Notes: generated from the letters alone by a model not told the origin. A stretch of DNA of 64,000 bases from SZUA-36 sp963801195 (GCA_963801195.1 CAWDDX010000003.1:930001-994000), one strand, 5' to 3'. Shown: positions 8,402 through 17,588, counted from the first letter of the stretch. Program-made: numbers and translations.

Positions 8402-9898
8402 ATGACAAACGCTGCTAAAGACTCGCCCAAAAAGCCAATCCCCCTGTGGTTGGCGCTGATTCCGCTATTGTTCCTGGTCAGTATGTTGTCGAGTTCGGTC
8501 ATGCTGTTTTCCGACAATTCTTCGTACGGGCCAAACCAGATCGCCCTGATGCTGGCCGCCGGCGTGGCCGCGGTCATAGGTATGTACCTGGGAGAAAGCT
8601 GGCACGAAATTGAACAGGCCATGGTCGATGGCATCAAGCTGGCTTTGAAAGCAGTTTTGATATTGCTGGCAGTGGGCTCCCTGATCGGCACATGGATGTT
8701 GGCGGGTACCGCGCCGACGGTCATTTATTTCGGACTGGGTATCCTCGAACCTTCCTGGTTTTACCCGGCCGCAATGGTCATCTGTGCACTGGTTGCGATA
8801 TCAATCGGCAGTTCCTGGACCACCGCGGGCACCGTCGGTCTGGCCCTGATCGGCATTGCGCAGATCATGGGACTGTCGGCCCCGGTCACGGCCGGCGCGA
8901 TCATTTCCGGCGCCTACTTCGGCGACAAGATGTCGCCGTTGTCGGACACCACCAACCTGGCGCCGGCGATGGTCGGTGTCGATCTCTTCGTACATATCAA
9001 GCACATGGTCTGGACAACCGGGCCATCATTCGTGATTGCGCTGATTTTGTTTTCCATCATGGGGTGGAATAGCGAAACGTCCACGGCACCGGTTGAAGGA
9101 ATCGAGGCTGCACGCAGTATTCTTCGCGACAACTACAACATCGGCTGGCCGACCATCCTGCCGCTGGTGCTGCTGCTTGGCATGGCCATGCGCAAGGTTC
9201 CTGCCTTGCCGACCATTGCCATCGGCGCCCTGGCGGGTTGCGTGGTGGCGCTGATCTGGCAGCCCGAGCTGGTGCAGACATTTGCAAATCCGGACGGCAA
9301 TCTCCCGGCGTTCGCCGGCAGCGCCAAGGCCTTGTTCATGGCGATGGCGGACGGTTTTCAAATTCACACGGGTGATGATTCACTCGATACCCTGCTCTCG
9401 AGGGGGGGCATGTCCAGTATGCTCAACACCATTTGGCTGATTATGTCCGCAATGTGTTTTGGCGGGGTGATGGAGCACACCGGGTTGTTGCAGCGGATTG
9501 TCGATACCCTGCTCAAGGGCGTAAAAGGTACCGGTTCGTTGATCACCACCACGGTGTTCACCTCTATCGGCATGAATATCATCGCCGGTGACCAGTACAT
9601 CGCGATCGTGATTCCCGGCAGAATGTACCGCCTGGAGTTTGCCCGCCGCGGACTCGCGCCGCAAAACCTGTCACGCACGCTCGAGGACGCCGGCACGATG
9701 ACCTCGGCGTTGGTGCCCTGGAATACCTGTGGCGCGTTCATGGCCGCAACGCTCGGTGTGCCGACGCTTGCTTATTTGCCCTATGCATTTCTTAACCTGC
9801 TCAATCCGTGCATTGCCATCTTTTACGGCATAACGGGTTTGACCATCGTACCTTTGGAAAAAGAAAAGGAGCCCGAAACTGAGCCCGCCGCGGCCTAA
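8402..9898 (+). CDS. nhaC: Na+/H+ antiporter NhaC
   Basis: Inner-membrane sodium/proton antiporter of the NhaC family, 498 residues with about eleven to twelve hydrophobic segments spread over the chain (first near residues 16-36). The family signature GDKMSPLSDTTNLAPAM lies near residue 178, preceded by a glycine/alanine-rich helix. The second half carries the expected IAGDQYIAIVIPGRMYR segment and a hydrophilic C-terminal tail rich in Glu/Pro. The start gives a short charged lead (MTNAAKDSPKKPIP) before the first helix. It stands alone: about 280 bases separate it from pgl and a gene-free, repeat-bearing stretch follows. NhaC in marine bacteria serves sodium extrusion and pH homeostasis. 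Confidence 0.92.
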   Translation: MTNAAKDSPKKPIPLWLALIPLLFLVSMLSSSVMLFSDNSSYGPNQIALMLAAGVAAVIGMYLGESWHEIEQAMVDGIKLALKAVLILLAVGSLIGTWMLAGTAPTVIYFGLGILEPSWFYPAAMVICALVAISIGSSWTTAGTVGLALIGIAQIMGLSAPVTAGAIISGAYFGDKMSPLSDTTNLAPAMVGVDLFVHIKHMVWTTGPSFVIALILFSIMGWNSETSTAPVEGIEAARSILRDNYNIGWPTILPLVLLLGMAMRKVPALPTIAIGALAGCVVALIWQPELVQTFANPDGNLPAFAGSAKALFMAMADGFQIHTGDDSLDTLLSRGGMSSMLNTIWLIMSAMCFGGVMEHTGLLQRIVDTLLKGVKGTGSLITTTVFTSIGMNIIAGDQYIAIVIPGRMYRLEFARRGLAPQNLSRTLEDAGTMTSALVPWNTCGAFMAATLGVPTLAYLPYAFLNLLNPCIAIFYGITGLTIVPLEKEKEPETEPAAA

Positions 9899-10153
9899 CC
9901 CGGACATGACATCAGTATCCAGGAAGATGGCGCACGAGAGCAGGGACAAGGTGAGAGCGGGAATGGGCCATGCAGGAGGTAGGGCACTGTCGGGAACAAT
10001 TGCCGGGGACAGGCACGGCTGGACCAGCCAGGGCCGGGACAGGACCGGGCTCGGCTACAAATTGTACTTTTTAAACGCGAGCCGAAAACTTCAGATTCAG
10101 AAATCGATTCACTGGCTTGGAAACAGAGCCGGGTCCGACTGGTGCAATGTCCG
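9899..10153. other. Non-coding stretch between nhaC and a repeat element
   Basis: GC-rich with many GGGAC and GGGCC runs. An open frame on the plus strand has no ribosome-binding site, no recognisable family and runs into the adjacent repeat, so I do not call it. The 16-mer TACAAATTGTACTTTT at 10056-10071 has a close match at 36781 (see findings). I see no terminator or promoter worth calling. Confidence 0.5.
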
Positions 10154-10323
10154 GGCTAGCAGTCTGTCGGACTTGACCGATCGTAACGAGGGAAATCCGA
10201 TTTGAAATAGATTTTTCGATCTTTTGAGGCGAATAGCACCGCTATTTAACGAAAAAGATCGGGAAATCTGGCCAAATTCGGGTTTTTCGCAGTAGATCAT
10301 GTTAAGTCCGACAGGCTGCTATC
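10154..10323 (-). mobile_element. MITE-like element, copy A (short form, about 170 bp)
   Basis: Bounded by imperfect terminal inverted repeats: GGCTAGCAGTCTGTCGGACTT at the left and AAGTCCGACAGGCTGCTATCC at the right. The interior has another dyad, AATAGCACCGCTATT flanked by GATCTTTT / AAAAGATC. Read on the minus strand it aligns almost base for base with the plus strand of the element at 36878-37097, including GGCCAGATTTCCCG, AAATAGCGGTGCTATTC and AGATCGAAAAATCT, but it lacks about 50 internal bases found there. It has no open reading frame, so it would need a transposase in trans. Confidence 0.75.
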
Positions 10324-10339
10324 CTTGCATCCCTGAAGA

Positions 10340-12916
10340 TCACTCCCCGGAGTTTGTGGGCGGGTTTCTCACGGACACGATAGAGCCGTGGGCGAAGGCG
10401 GGCAGCATTTGCATGATGTCCTGCCGGCTGACCGCATCGAGTTGGCGTTTTAGATCATCATACCCCGGCAGGTGTCCATACAATATCCACTGGCTGGCAA
10501 GATTCTCCGCCAACTCCGCGTTGCTTTGTGCGGCGCTGACAAAACGGCCGAGCAGGTGGCTGCGGGCCGCCTCGATTTCTTCCGCCGACGGCGGACGGGT
10601 GAGCATCAGGTCCAGTTGCTGGCGCAAAAGCTCTTTCATCGCCGTGAGCTTTTGCGGATCGACCCCGGTGCTTAGCGTAATCCAGTCATTTGTTCCATCG
10701 GTGTGATAGGCGCTGTCGATGTAATAAACGAGACCACGTTGAGAGATTGCGGCTTTGCCGAGCCTGCCCTCGTAACCGTGCGTGAGTGTGTACAGGGCAA
10801 TCTGCCACGCGGCCCGGGTTTCCTCGCGCGGGCCGGGTACCTGAACGACGTAACCGAGCTGCTCCTGGGCCACGGGGAAATCGACGTGCTTTTCCAGATC
10901 CACCGGCGCCATTGGTGCGATGGGTTCGGGCCGCGGCCATATTGCGGCTGGCGTGTGTCCGAAACCGTTTTCCAGCTGCTCCAGAACACGGGCCGGATCG
11001 ATATCGCCGCTGACAATCAACAGGATGGGACCAGCGGGTTTTGTATCCGGGTTCTGCAGACCGAGCAGGCTCCTGAATGTACTTTCAAGCAATGCGGCAG
11101 GGTCGACAGCGTTCCCACCCGATACCGTGGGCCAGGGCCGGGCGCTTCCGATAATATCCCGCGCTTGCCGGATTGCAGTCTCCAACTCACCGGGTAGTAA
11201 TACGATGTCGAGCGACGCCAGGCCCCAGGCTGGTTGGCTCTCGTCCACACCCGCAGGCACGGAGAAATCTGCAGACGGCACAAGTACCTTGAGCATCGCG
11301 GTGGGAGACAGCGGTGAGCGCTGGATAATCACCGGCGTGCCGTTGCCAAGCGTATAAAGCTTGCCGGGCGCTGCAGATTCCTGCGGGGTTTCAGCTGGTT
11401 TCGGACTGCCTTCCCATTGCGCTTTTGGAACCGTGGCGGCCGGCGCTGATGCCGCATTGGCAAGGTCTTGACCCGTTGCGGGAACGGACCAGCCGACAGT
11501 CCTTTGTTCACGGCGGAGGTAGCGGTCCAGCACCCGTTCGATGTCTGCAACGCCGACTTGCGCGAGTAACTGCTTCAGGTTGACCAGTACGCCAAGCGCA
11601 TCGAGACCCTCAAAAAACGCCAACTGGTGGGCGGCATCCTCGGTGGTCTGGACATCAAAGGTCAACTCGCGCAAGACCCGCTCGCGCGCCTGTTTGAGGG
11701 CGGTCCCGGCATCAGGACCGGGCTGGCTGAACTGCCTGCGCAGACGATCGATGCCGGCTTCTATCGCAACCTCCACGGCCTTCTCATCTCCATCGGCAGG
11801 CAGAGAACCGCTGATCATGAAGACGTAGTCCCCGGCCGAGGGCGGAAACCAGGTGGTGAGATCGTCGCAGACACCGCCGAGCGGGGAATCCGGCCGCGCG
11901 GGCGTACCCCAGTCGTTCTGCAGGAAGCTGACGCCTGATCCGGCAGCCAGCAAATCCTGGGTCAAAAGGAAGGCCGCGTAATCCGGGTTGTTCACCGACG
12001 GCGCGTGGTAGGCAATTTTGAAATATTTTCTATCCTGCTCGCCTTCAAGGCGCACCCGCCGTTCACCTTTCTGGACCGGTTCCACGGTATAGGGTACCGG
12101 GGCGATGGCGTGAGCTTCCAGGTCTGCAAAGTTTTGCCGTACCTGCTGCATTACCTCGTCGAACCGGACATCACCCGCTATCGCGAGTACCGCGTTGGCC
12201 GGCTGGTAGTGGCGGTGGTAAAAATTAACCAGGTCCGCGTGGGTGATATTTGCAATATCGCTTTCCCAGCCAATGGTGTTGTTGCGGTACGGGTGCGCCA
12301 AAAACGCCAGGTAAAGGACGTTGTCCTGCAGGACAATCGCCGGGTCGTTCTCATAGCTGTGCATTTCGGTCAGCACCGCGCCGCGTTCCGAATCAAGATC
12401 GGCGGAAGGGATTTCAAGCCGCGCCATGCGGTCTGCTTCGATACGCAGCAACAGCCCGAGGTCCGCCTTCGGGACAGTTGCGTAATAGGTCGTCTGATCC
12501 AGCCAGGTATAACCGTGCCACTCGCCACCCGCCGCGTAGATGCTCGACACCACTTCTGTATCCGGAAAATTCTCGGTCGCCCGGAATGCCATGTGCTCCA
12601 GGAAATGTGCCAGTCCGGTGGTCCCGGTGGACTCGTCCCTGGCGCCCGACTTGTAAAGCATCTGTACGCTGACGACCGGAAAGCTGTGGTCTTCCAGTAC
12701 GATAACCGTCAGACCGTTGCCCAGTTTTTCCACCTGGGCCGCCGACATGTCGAGGTAAGCCGGGGCCAAACCGGGCAGGAAACACAGTAACAGGGCTGAA
12801 AGCAGCAGGAGTCGCAGCGACGCAAGACGCTTGCCGGCATCGATCGTCCCGCGGGCTCTGTCAGCATGGCACGAAACCTTGCCGGTCTCGCCGGGCAGAC
12901 GGCGGCTGTCCTTCAT
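10340..12916 (-). CDS. Exported M16 family zinc metallopeptidase (pitrilysin/insulinase-like, fused two-half form)
   Basis: Secreted or periplasmic zinc peptidase of 858 residues. After a charged lead and a hydrophobic signal-like segment (LRLLLLSALLLCFLPGLAPA, about residues 34-53), the N-terminal M16 domain shows the inverted zinc motif HFLEH (HxxEH) in GLAHFLEHMAF near residue 105, and the downstream Glu region of SERGAVLTEMHSYEN. The second half is the inactive M16-like partner, so this is the fused rather than the two-subunit arrangement. The start ATG overlaps the stop of the upstream aminotransferase gene as ATGA, implying translational coupling in a lysR-aminotransferase-peptidase operon. 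Its role next to an amino-acid catabolic locus may be oligopeptide breakdown; that is inference. The N-terminal 30 residues are unusually charged for a signal peptide, so an internal start is possible. Confidence 0.9.
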   Translation of the reverse strand: MKDSRRLPGETGKVSCHADRARGTIDAGKRLASLRLLLLSALLLCFLPGLAPAYLDMSAAQVEKLGNGLTVIVLEDHSFPVVSVQMLYKSGARDESTGTTGLAHFLEHMAFRATENFPDTEVVSSIYAAGGEWHGYTWLDQTTYYATVPKADLGLLLRIEADRMARLEIPSADLDSERGAVLTEMHSYENDPAIVLQDNVLYLAFLAHPYRNNTIGWESDIANITHADLVNFYHRHYQPANAVLAIAGDVRFDEVMQQVRQNFADLEAHAIAPVPYTVEPVQKGERRVRLEGEQDRKYFKIAYHAPSVNNPDYAAFLLTQDLLAAGSGVSFLQNDWGTPARPDSPLGGVCDDLTTWFPPSAGDYVFMISGSLPADGDEKAVEVAIEAGIDRLRRQFSQPGPDAGTALKQARERVLRELTFDVQTTEDAAHQLAFFEGLDALGVLVNLKQLLAQVGVADIERVLDRYLRREQRTVGWSVPATGQDLANAASAPAATVPKAQWEGSPKPAETPQESAAPGKLYTLGNGTPVIIQRSPLSPTAMLKVLVPSADFSVPAGVDESQPAWGLASLDIVLLPGELETAIRQARDIIGSARPWPTVSGGNAVDPAALLESTFRSLLGLQNPDTKPAGPILLIVSGDIDPARVLEQLENGFGHTPAAIWPRPEPIAPMAPVDLEKHVDFPVAQEQLGYVVQVPGPREETRAAWQIALYTLTHGYEGRLGKAAISQRGLVYYIDSAYHTDGTNDWITLSTGVDPQKLTAMKELLRQQLDLMLTRPPSAEEIEAARSHLLGRFVSAAQSNAELAENLASQWILYGHLPGYDDLKRQLDAVSRQDIMQMLPAFAHGSIVSVRNPPTNSGE

Positions 12917-14283
12917 ATCCTGATTCCTGCTTGTGTCAATTCGTTCTGAAGGGCATCCAGGCTATCCTTCAGGGTAGCTATGATTTCCTGGATATGAGCG
13001 GCCGTGGCGATCATTGGCGGACAGACCAGGAAATGATCACCTTCAAAGCCGCCGCGGGTGCGCCGGGAATAGATGATCAGACCGCGTTCATAGGCCAGCT
13101 CCACCAGCCGCGAGTGGGCGTTGAATGTTGCCGGCAGGGGTTGCATGGTGTCACGGTTGGCAACCAGTTCAAAAGCGAGCAGCAGGCCTTTGCCGCGTAC
13201 GTCGCCGATGATGTAATAATCGTCCATGAGTGACATCAGTTCAGCCTTCAAAAGGCCGCCGATGGATGTCGCCTGTGCCATCAGGTCACGCTCGAGAATT
13301 TCCTGTATGACTGCCAAACCGGCAGCACAGGCCAGTGGGTTGCCGGCGTATGTGTAACCGTGCTGGAAGCCACCGGCATTGAGCACGCTGTCGATAATAC
13401 GGTTGTCGGCCAGCATCGCGCCCAGTGGGGCATAACCTGCCGCGAGGCCCTTGGCCAGTGCGATGATGTCCGGCTTGATTCGCCAGTGTTCGGCGGCCAG
13501 GAAATGGCCGGTGCGCCCGGCCCCGCTCATGACTTCGTCATATATCAACAGCACACCGAACTCATCGCAGATTTCCCGGATACGCGGATAATAGCTGTCC
13601 GGTGCGACCAGCGCGCCGGTGGAGGCGCCGCCGACCGGTTCCATGATAAACGCCAACACGGTCTCGGGCCCCAGTTCGATGATCTTGTCGCGCAACATGT
13701 CGGCGTAGCGAATACCACGCTCAATGTCAGTCAGCGAATCGCGGTCCAGGTAACAGCGTGGCGCCGGTATGGAAGGCATCTGTCGCATCATGGGTAGAAA
13801 AGGATCGGTGAGCGGCCGGTAGCCGGTGACGGAAAGGGCGCCCAGGGTCGAGCCATGGTACGAGGGGTTGCGTGTAATGACTTGCCAGCGAGACGTTTGC
13901 CCGCTGCCGAAGGCGTATTGCCTTGCGAGCTTGATACAGCTTTCCGTTGCCTCTGAACCTCCCGAGACAAAGAACACCCTGTCGTGCCCCGCGGGACAAA
14001 GCGCGGCGATTTGTGCGGCGAGGTGTTCGGCCGGTTCATTCTCGAAATGAAGCCGGTAACCAAAGGTCGAACGCTCCATCTGTCTGCGCATCGCCTCCAG
14101 TACCCGCGGGTTGCTGTGGCCGATGTTTGACACCATGGCGCCGCTGGAACCGTCGAGGTAACGTTTGCCAGAACGGTCCCAGAGGTAAACACCCTCCGCC
14201 CGGTCGAGCAGCGGACGACGCTGTCGGGTCTGGTAGAACATCCGGGAGGGGTCTGTCGGACTCCACGTCACTGCTTTTGTCAC
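12913..14283 (-). CDS. Class III (omega/beta-alanine type) PLP-dependent aminotransferase
   Basis: Fold-type I PLP enzyme of 456 residues that transfers the amino group of an omega-amino acid, amine or beta-alanine-like substrate to a keto acid. Visible signatures: GSSGAMVSNIGHSNPRV near residue 46, FVSGGSEATESCIKLARQ near 105 (phosphate-binding), LLIYDEVMSGAGRTG near 245 (Asp that binds the PLP nitrogen) and IALAKGLAAGYAPLGAM near 275 with the Schiff-base Lys. The start is GTG, overlapping the lysR stop as GTGA, and its own stop overlaps the M16 start. Opposite the divergent symporter, CoA-transferase and M20 deacylase genes, it plausibly removes the amino group from the compound that the M20 enzyme releases. 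Exact substrate cannot be read. Confidence 0.9.
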   Translation of the reverse strand: MTKAVTWSPTDPSRMFYQTRQRRPLLDRAEGVYLWDRSGKRYLDGSSGAMVSNIGHSNPRVLEAMRRQMERSTFGYRLHFENEPAEHLAAQIAALCPAGHDRVFFVSGGSEATESCIKLARQYAFGSGQTSRWQVITRNPSYHGSTLGALSVTGYRPLTDPFLPMMRQMPSIPAPRCYLDRDSLTDIERGIRYADMLRDKIIELGPETVLAFIMEPVGGASTGALVAPDSYYPRIREICDEFGVLLIYDEVMSGAGRTGHFLAAEHWRIKPDIIALAKGLAAGYAPLGAMLADNRIIDSVLNAGGFQHGYTYAGNPLACAAGLAVIQEILERDLMAQATSIGGLLKAELMSLMDDYYIIGDVRGKGLLLAFELVANRDTMQPLPATFNAHSRLVELAYERGLIIYSRRTRGGFEGDHFLVCPPMIATAAHIQEIIATLKDSLDALQNELTQAGIRI

Positions 14284-15296
14284 TTGAGTGTCTCCATGAA
14301 AATATCCATATTGCCATTGCCGTACGTCCGCGTCTCGATGGGTGTGGCGGCAATCCTGCCGGCGAGCATGCGGAAAAATTCATCTTCCGCCTGGTTCAGG
14401 CTGGCGCCGGGATGGCGCACCAGCCAGATGTTGATCGGCGGCAGGTTTTCATAAGGGGGAAGCCGGTGCAGCAGCTTGTCTTTCACTTCCCGCACAACCG
14501 CGTGCACGGGCAATGCACCGACACCCAGGCCCGCGATCACCATGCGGCGAATCTCTTCTAGGTTGCTCGACACGCCGGCGAAATTCTTGTCGAAGTCGGC
14601 CCGTGCACGCAGCAGTGCAACCGGTTGAAGTACATCGTTCAGCTGATCGGTGGGGAACGATACGCACTGTTCGCCACGCAAATCTTCGAGACGCAGTCCG
14701 GTCTTTCCAAACAGGCGGTGACGGGGTCCACAGAAAAAACCGAAATGCTCCGTGTACATGTGCTGGTATTCCAGTTCGGCGACCTGTTCATTGACCAGGC
14801 AGATACCGAGGGCTGATTTTTTTTCGAGCACCGAGCGGATGACGTCCCTGCTGCTGCCGATGTCGATGGAGATGCAGGCCTTTGGGTGCAGACGGTGAAA
14901 GGTCGCGAGCGTTTCATCGAGCAGGGGACACATGACGTGGCTGGCCATCGACAGTTGCACTGTTCCGGAAATCTCCTCATCCGCTTCCTCCAGCGCCGAG
15001 GACAGGCGGTTGACCGTTCCGAAGATCGAGGTACATTCGCTGTACAGCGACTTTCCCTGCGCGGTGACCTCGAAAGACCGCGGCCCGCGTTTGATCAGCT
15101 CCGAACCCAGGCACTGTTCGAGCCGTTTCAGGGCGTTGCTGACCGTGGGTTGCTTGAGACCGAGACGGTTGGCCGCGGCGGTGATGTTCTTTTCCTGCAC
15201 AATCACCATGAAGGTGCGCAGGAGGTTCCAATCCAGGTTCCACGCCAGTTCGACCGGCGGGCTGTTTTTCTGATTTTTAGAGGATTGATTGGGCAT
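14280..15296 (-). CDS. LysR family transcriptional regulator
   Basis: 338-residue LysR-type regulator. The winged HTH is at residues 22-85 (LLRTFMVIVQEKNITAAANR, LGLKQPTVSNALKRLEQCLG), followed by the linker helix and a substrate-binding domain that begins near residue 110 (GTVQLSMASHVMCPLLDETLA). It carries a slightly long polar N-terminal lead (about 20 residues, NQSSKNQKNSP) before the HTH, so translation might start a little downstream. It is divergent from the SSF symporter with about 130 bases between starts, and it is the first gene of the operon lysR-aminotransferase-M16, all joined by 4-base overlaps. The usual LysR logic, autoregulation plus activation of the divergent operon by a pathway intermediate, fits this layout. 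Confidence 0.93.
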   Translation of the reverse strand: MPNQSSKNQKNSPPVELAWNLDWNLLRTFMVIVQEKNITAAANRLGLKQPTVSNALKRLEQCLGSELIKRGPRSFEVTAQGKSLYSECTSIFGTVNRLSSALEEADEEISGTVQLSMASHVMCPLLDETLATFHRLHPKACISIDIGSSRDVIRSVLEKKSALGICLVNEQVAELEYQHMYTEHFGFFCGPRHRLFGKTGLRLEDLRGEQCVSFPTDQLNDVLQPVALLRARADFDKNFAGVSSNLEEIRRMVIAGLGVGALPVHAVVREVKDKLLHRLPPYENLPPINIWLVRHPGASLNQAEDEFFRMLAGRIAATPIETRTYGNGNMDIFMETLK

Positions 15297-15332
15297 ATAT
15301 AAAAATAATTAAAAACTATGGTTGATTTGTTA

Positions 15333-15346
15333 TCTATCAGAATAGA
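15333..15346. promoter_or_regulatory. Candidate LysR-box dyad in the divergent intergenic region
   Basis: TCTATCAGAATAGA: TCTAT and ATAGA are inverted around four bases, fitting the T-Nx-A interrupted dyad bound by LysR proteins. A second dyad, TGTTAT at 15328-15333 and ATAACA at 15352-15357, lies around it. It sits between lysR and the symporter start in AT-rich DNA. Inferred from position and symmetry only. Confidence 0.4.
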
Positions 15347-15428
15347 GAATAATAACAGAACGTCCATCCTTGGCAAGATCATCGGGCCGAAGCGCTGCAA
15401 AAGCGGGGCGACAACAGCAGGGCAGCCA

Positions 15429-16883
15429 ATGAATAAACTTCACTATCTTGATCTGATCGCCATCGGGCTTTACTTCCTCGCTCTCCTCTGGGTGGGCGTG
15501 CAGGTCGCGCGATCGCAAAAGAAACGCGGTGAAAGCGAATCCTTTATGGCCGCCGACCGGGATATGAACCTGTTTCAGACAACGGCCACTACCGCCGCGA
15601 CCGATATCGGCGGTGGTTTCAGTATCGCCATGGGCGGTCTGGGCTTCACACTGGGACTATCGGGGTCGTGGCTGATCGCCATCTCCGGTCTGAGTATCAT
15701 TCTGGCGTCCTTCCTGATGGTGCCAAAGGTCAAGCGCTGGGCCGACCGGGTCAAAGGGCTGACCACCGGGGATCTGTTCGAAGCCCGCTTTGACCGCCGC
15801 ACGGGAACGCTCGCCGCCGTGGTCATCGGCCTGGCCTGGTTTACCTTTGTCGGCGGACAGATCATCGCCGGCGGCAAACTGCTGCAGGTCACGTTGGGGA
15901 TGGACCTGGTCCTGGCCATTGCGCTGGCCGGATTTATTATCCTTGCCTACACCGCTATGGGTGGTCTGAAGGCCGTGATCTATACGGATGTGCTGCAGAT
16001 GGTGGTGCTGCTGGTCGGTGTGGTCTTTATACTGGTGCCCATAGGCCTGGTCAAGGTCGGCGGTTGGAATGGAATGATCGAACAACTGGCGGCCAACCCT
16101 GAAACGGCGTCGATGGTGGAATGGGACGCCATCGGCTGGAAGCAACTGCTGGGCTGGTTTTTCGCGATTATGCCCATCTGGTTCATATCGATAGCAGCCC
16201 TCCAGCGCATCGTTGCCGCCCGTGATGAAAAAACCGCCCGCCGCGCATTCCTGTTAACCGGCGTGCCCATCGAATGGCCTTTGTTTGCGATCGGCAGTAC
16301 GCTGGTCGGACTGTTTGCACGCATCCTGGTACCGGAGTTAACTGATGCTGAGCTTGCGACCCCGACAATGATCCTGACGCTGCTGCCTGCCGGCATCACC
16401 GGCATTGTCATTGCCGCCTACATTGCCGCGGTGATGTCCACCGCCGATTCCTGTCTGATCGGGCCGGTGGCCATTTTCACCAATGACGTTTACCGCAAAC
16501 TCCTCAAGCCCGGCGCCACTGATGCCGAGCTGGTGCGGGTGGCGCGGGTATTGACGATCGTTCTGGGCCTGCTCGCCATCGGCATCGCCTACCTGACACC
16601 CAATGTCCTCGACCTGATACTTTATGCCTACACCTTTGGTGCAGCCGGTCTTTTTTTCCCGATGCTCGGCCTTCTGTTCTGGCGTCGTACGACCGCATCG
16701 GGTGCATTCTGGAGCATGCTGCTGGGTGGTTCGAGCGCAGTCGTCTGGACCCTTGCCGGCGAACCCCTGGGGTTTGCGCCATCCTATGCGGGCTGGCTGG
16801 TGTCGTTACCGGTGCTGGTGACGGTGTCATTACTGACCAGGCATGGAAAAGATGAAAATCCCGGGCTGTTTTTTGACCGCTGA
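15429..16883 (+). CDS. Sodium:solute symporter (SSF/SLC5 family)
   Basis: Inner-membrane Na+-coupled uptake system of about 484 residues with roughly 13 hydrophobic segments. Typical SSF features: an N-terminal helix (LDLIAIGLYFLALLWVGVQV), then SESFMAADRDMNLFQTTATT, the conserved GGGFSIAMGGLGF turn, AGFIILAYTAMGGLKAVIYTDV near residue 170 (the AYTxxGGxxAVxxTDxxQ signature) and IAAYIAAVMSTADSCL near 330. The ATG at 15429 was chosen because the first membrane helix follows it; an upstream in-frame start would run through the promoter region and LysR-box dyad. It is the first gene of the plus-strand arm of the divergon and ends 11 bases before the CoA-transferase genes. Probable role: import of the amino- or acylamino-acid substrate of the locus. 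Confidence 0.9.
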   Translation: MNKLHYLDLIAIGLYFLALLWVGVQVARSQKKRGESESFMAADRDMNLFQTTATTAATDIGGGFSIAMGGLGFTLGLSGSWLIAISGLSIILASFLMVPKVKRWADRVKGLTTGDLFEARFDRRTGTLAAVVIGLAWFTFVGGQIIAGGKLLQVTLGMDLVLAIALAGFIILAYTAMGGLKAVIYTDVLQMVVLLVGVVFILVPIGLVKVGGWNGMIEQLAANPETASMVEWDAIGWKQLLGWFFAIMPIWFISIAALQRIVAARDEKTARRAFLLTGVPIEWPLFAIGSTLVGLFARILVPELTDAELATPTMILTLLPAGITGIVIAAYIAAVMSTADSCLIGPVAIFTNDVYRKLLKPGATDAELVRVARVLTIVLGLLAIGIAYLTPNVLDLILYAYTFGAAGLFFPMLGLLFWRRTTASGAFWSMLLGGSSAVVWTLAGEPLGFAPSYAGWLVSLPVLVTVSLLTRHGKDENPGLFFDR

Positions 16884-16894
16884 GCGCTGCAAGA

Positions 16895-17581
16895 ATGATC
16901 GATAAATCCACAGGAATAGAAGAGGCCATCGGTCAGATTGCGGACGGTGCGGTCATCATGGTCGGCGGTTTCGGCGTACCGGGTACGCCGTTCATGCTGA
17001 TCGATGAACTGGTGAAACAGAATAGAAAACACCTGACCGTGATCAAGAATGACGCGAACGAAACCGGTATGGGTATTGACCACCTGTTGAGCAACGGCCA
17101 GGTCGACCGGCTGATCGTGTCGCATCTCGGGCTCAATCCGCACGCCATACAATTGATGAACGAAGGGCGTGTCGAAGTGGAGTTTTGCGCCCAGGGCATT
17201 TTGGCTGAGAGAATCCGCGCGGCGGGTGCGGGCCTGCCCGGATTCCTGACCGATATCGCGATGGATACGCTGCTGGCGAAGGGCAAGCAGACGATCGAGT
17301 ACGAGGGGCGACGGTACCTTATCGAAAAATCCCTCAAGGCCGACGTGGCGCTCGTTCATGCCCACGCTTCCGACACGTTCGGCAACCTGCTCTACGCGGG
17401 CAGCGCGAGGAACTTCAATCCGGTCATGGCCATGGCGGCTGGCACCGTGATCGCAGAAACAGAAAACCTGTTGCCGCTCGGCGGTATCCCGGCGGATGCG
17501 GTGCACACACCGGGTCCGTTCGTGGACCACGTCGTCCACTTGCGAGAACTCACCGGGGAATACGCGGTTGTCCGGCGCTAA
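16895..17581 (+). CDS. 3-oxoacid CoA-transferase, subunit A
   Basis: Alpha subunit of a heterodimeric class I CoA-transferase, 228 residues, which moves CoA between acyl-CoA (usually succinyl- or acetyl-CoA) and a free carboxylic acid. Family features: DGAVIMVGGFGVPGTPFMLI near residue 15-35 (the GGFG/CoA loop), LIVSHLGLNPHAIQLMNEG, and the C-terminal half DVALVHAHASDTFGNLLYAG. The cognate B subunit begins eight bases after the stop. AtoD, ScoA, CatI and PcaI are the closest described relatives; the sequence alone does not tell acetoacetate, 3-oxoadipate or another 3-oxo acid apart. Placement after an SSF symporter and before an M20 deacylase argues for an amino-acid-derived acid. Confidence 0.9.
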   Translation: MIDKSTGIEEAIGQIADGAVIMVGGFGVPGTPFMLIDELVKQNRKHLTVIKNDANETGMGIDHLLSNGQVDRLIVSHLGLNPHAIQLMNEGRVEVEFCAQGILAERIRAAGAGLPGFLTDIAMDTLLAKGKQTIEYEGRRYLIEKSLKADVALVHAHASDTFGNLLYAGSARNFNPVMAMAAGTVIAETENLLPLGGIPADAVHTPGPFVDHVVHLRELTGEYAVVRR

Positions 17582-17588
17582 CGACAGG

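Noticed and set aside
9906..10205. 99-codon open frame after nhaC
   Set aside because: No start signal or similarity, and it runs into the MITE-like element.
12005..12790. 261-residue open frame on the plus strand
   Set aside because: Antisense to the M16 peptidase gene, which has a clear HxxEH motif; the antisense text has no family.
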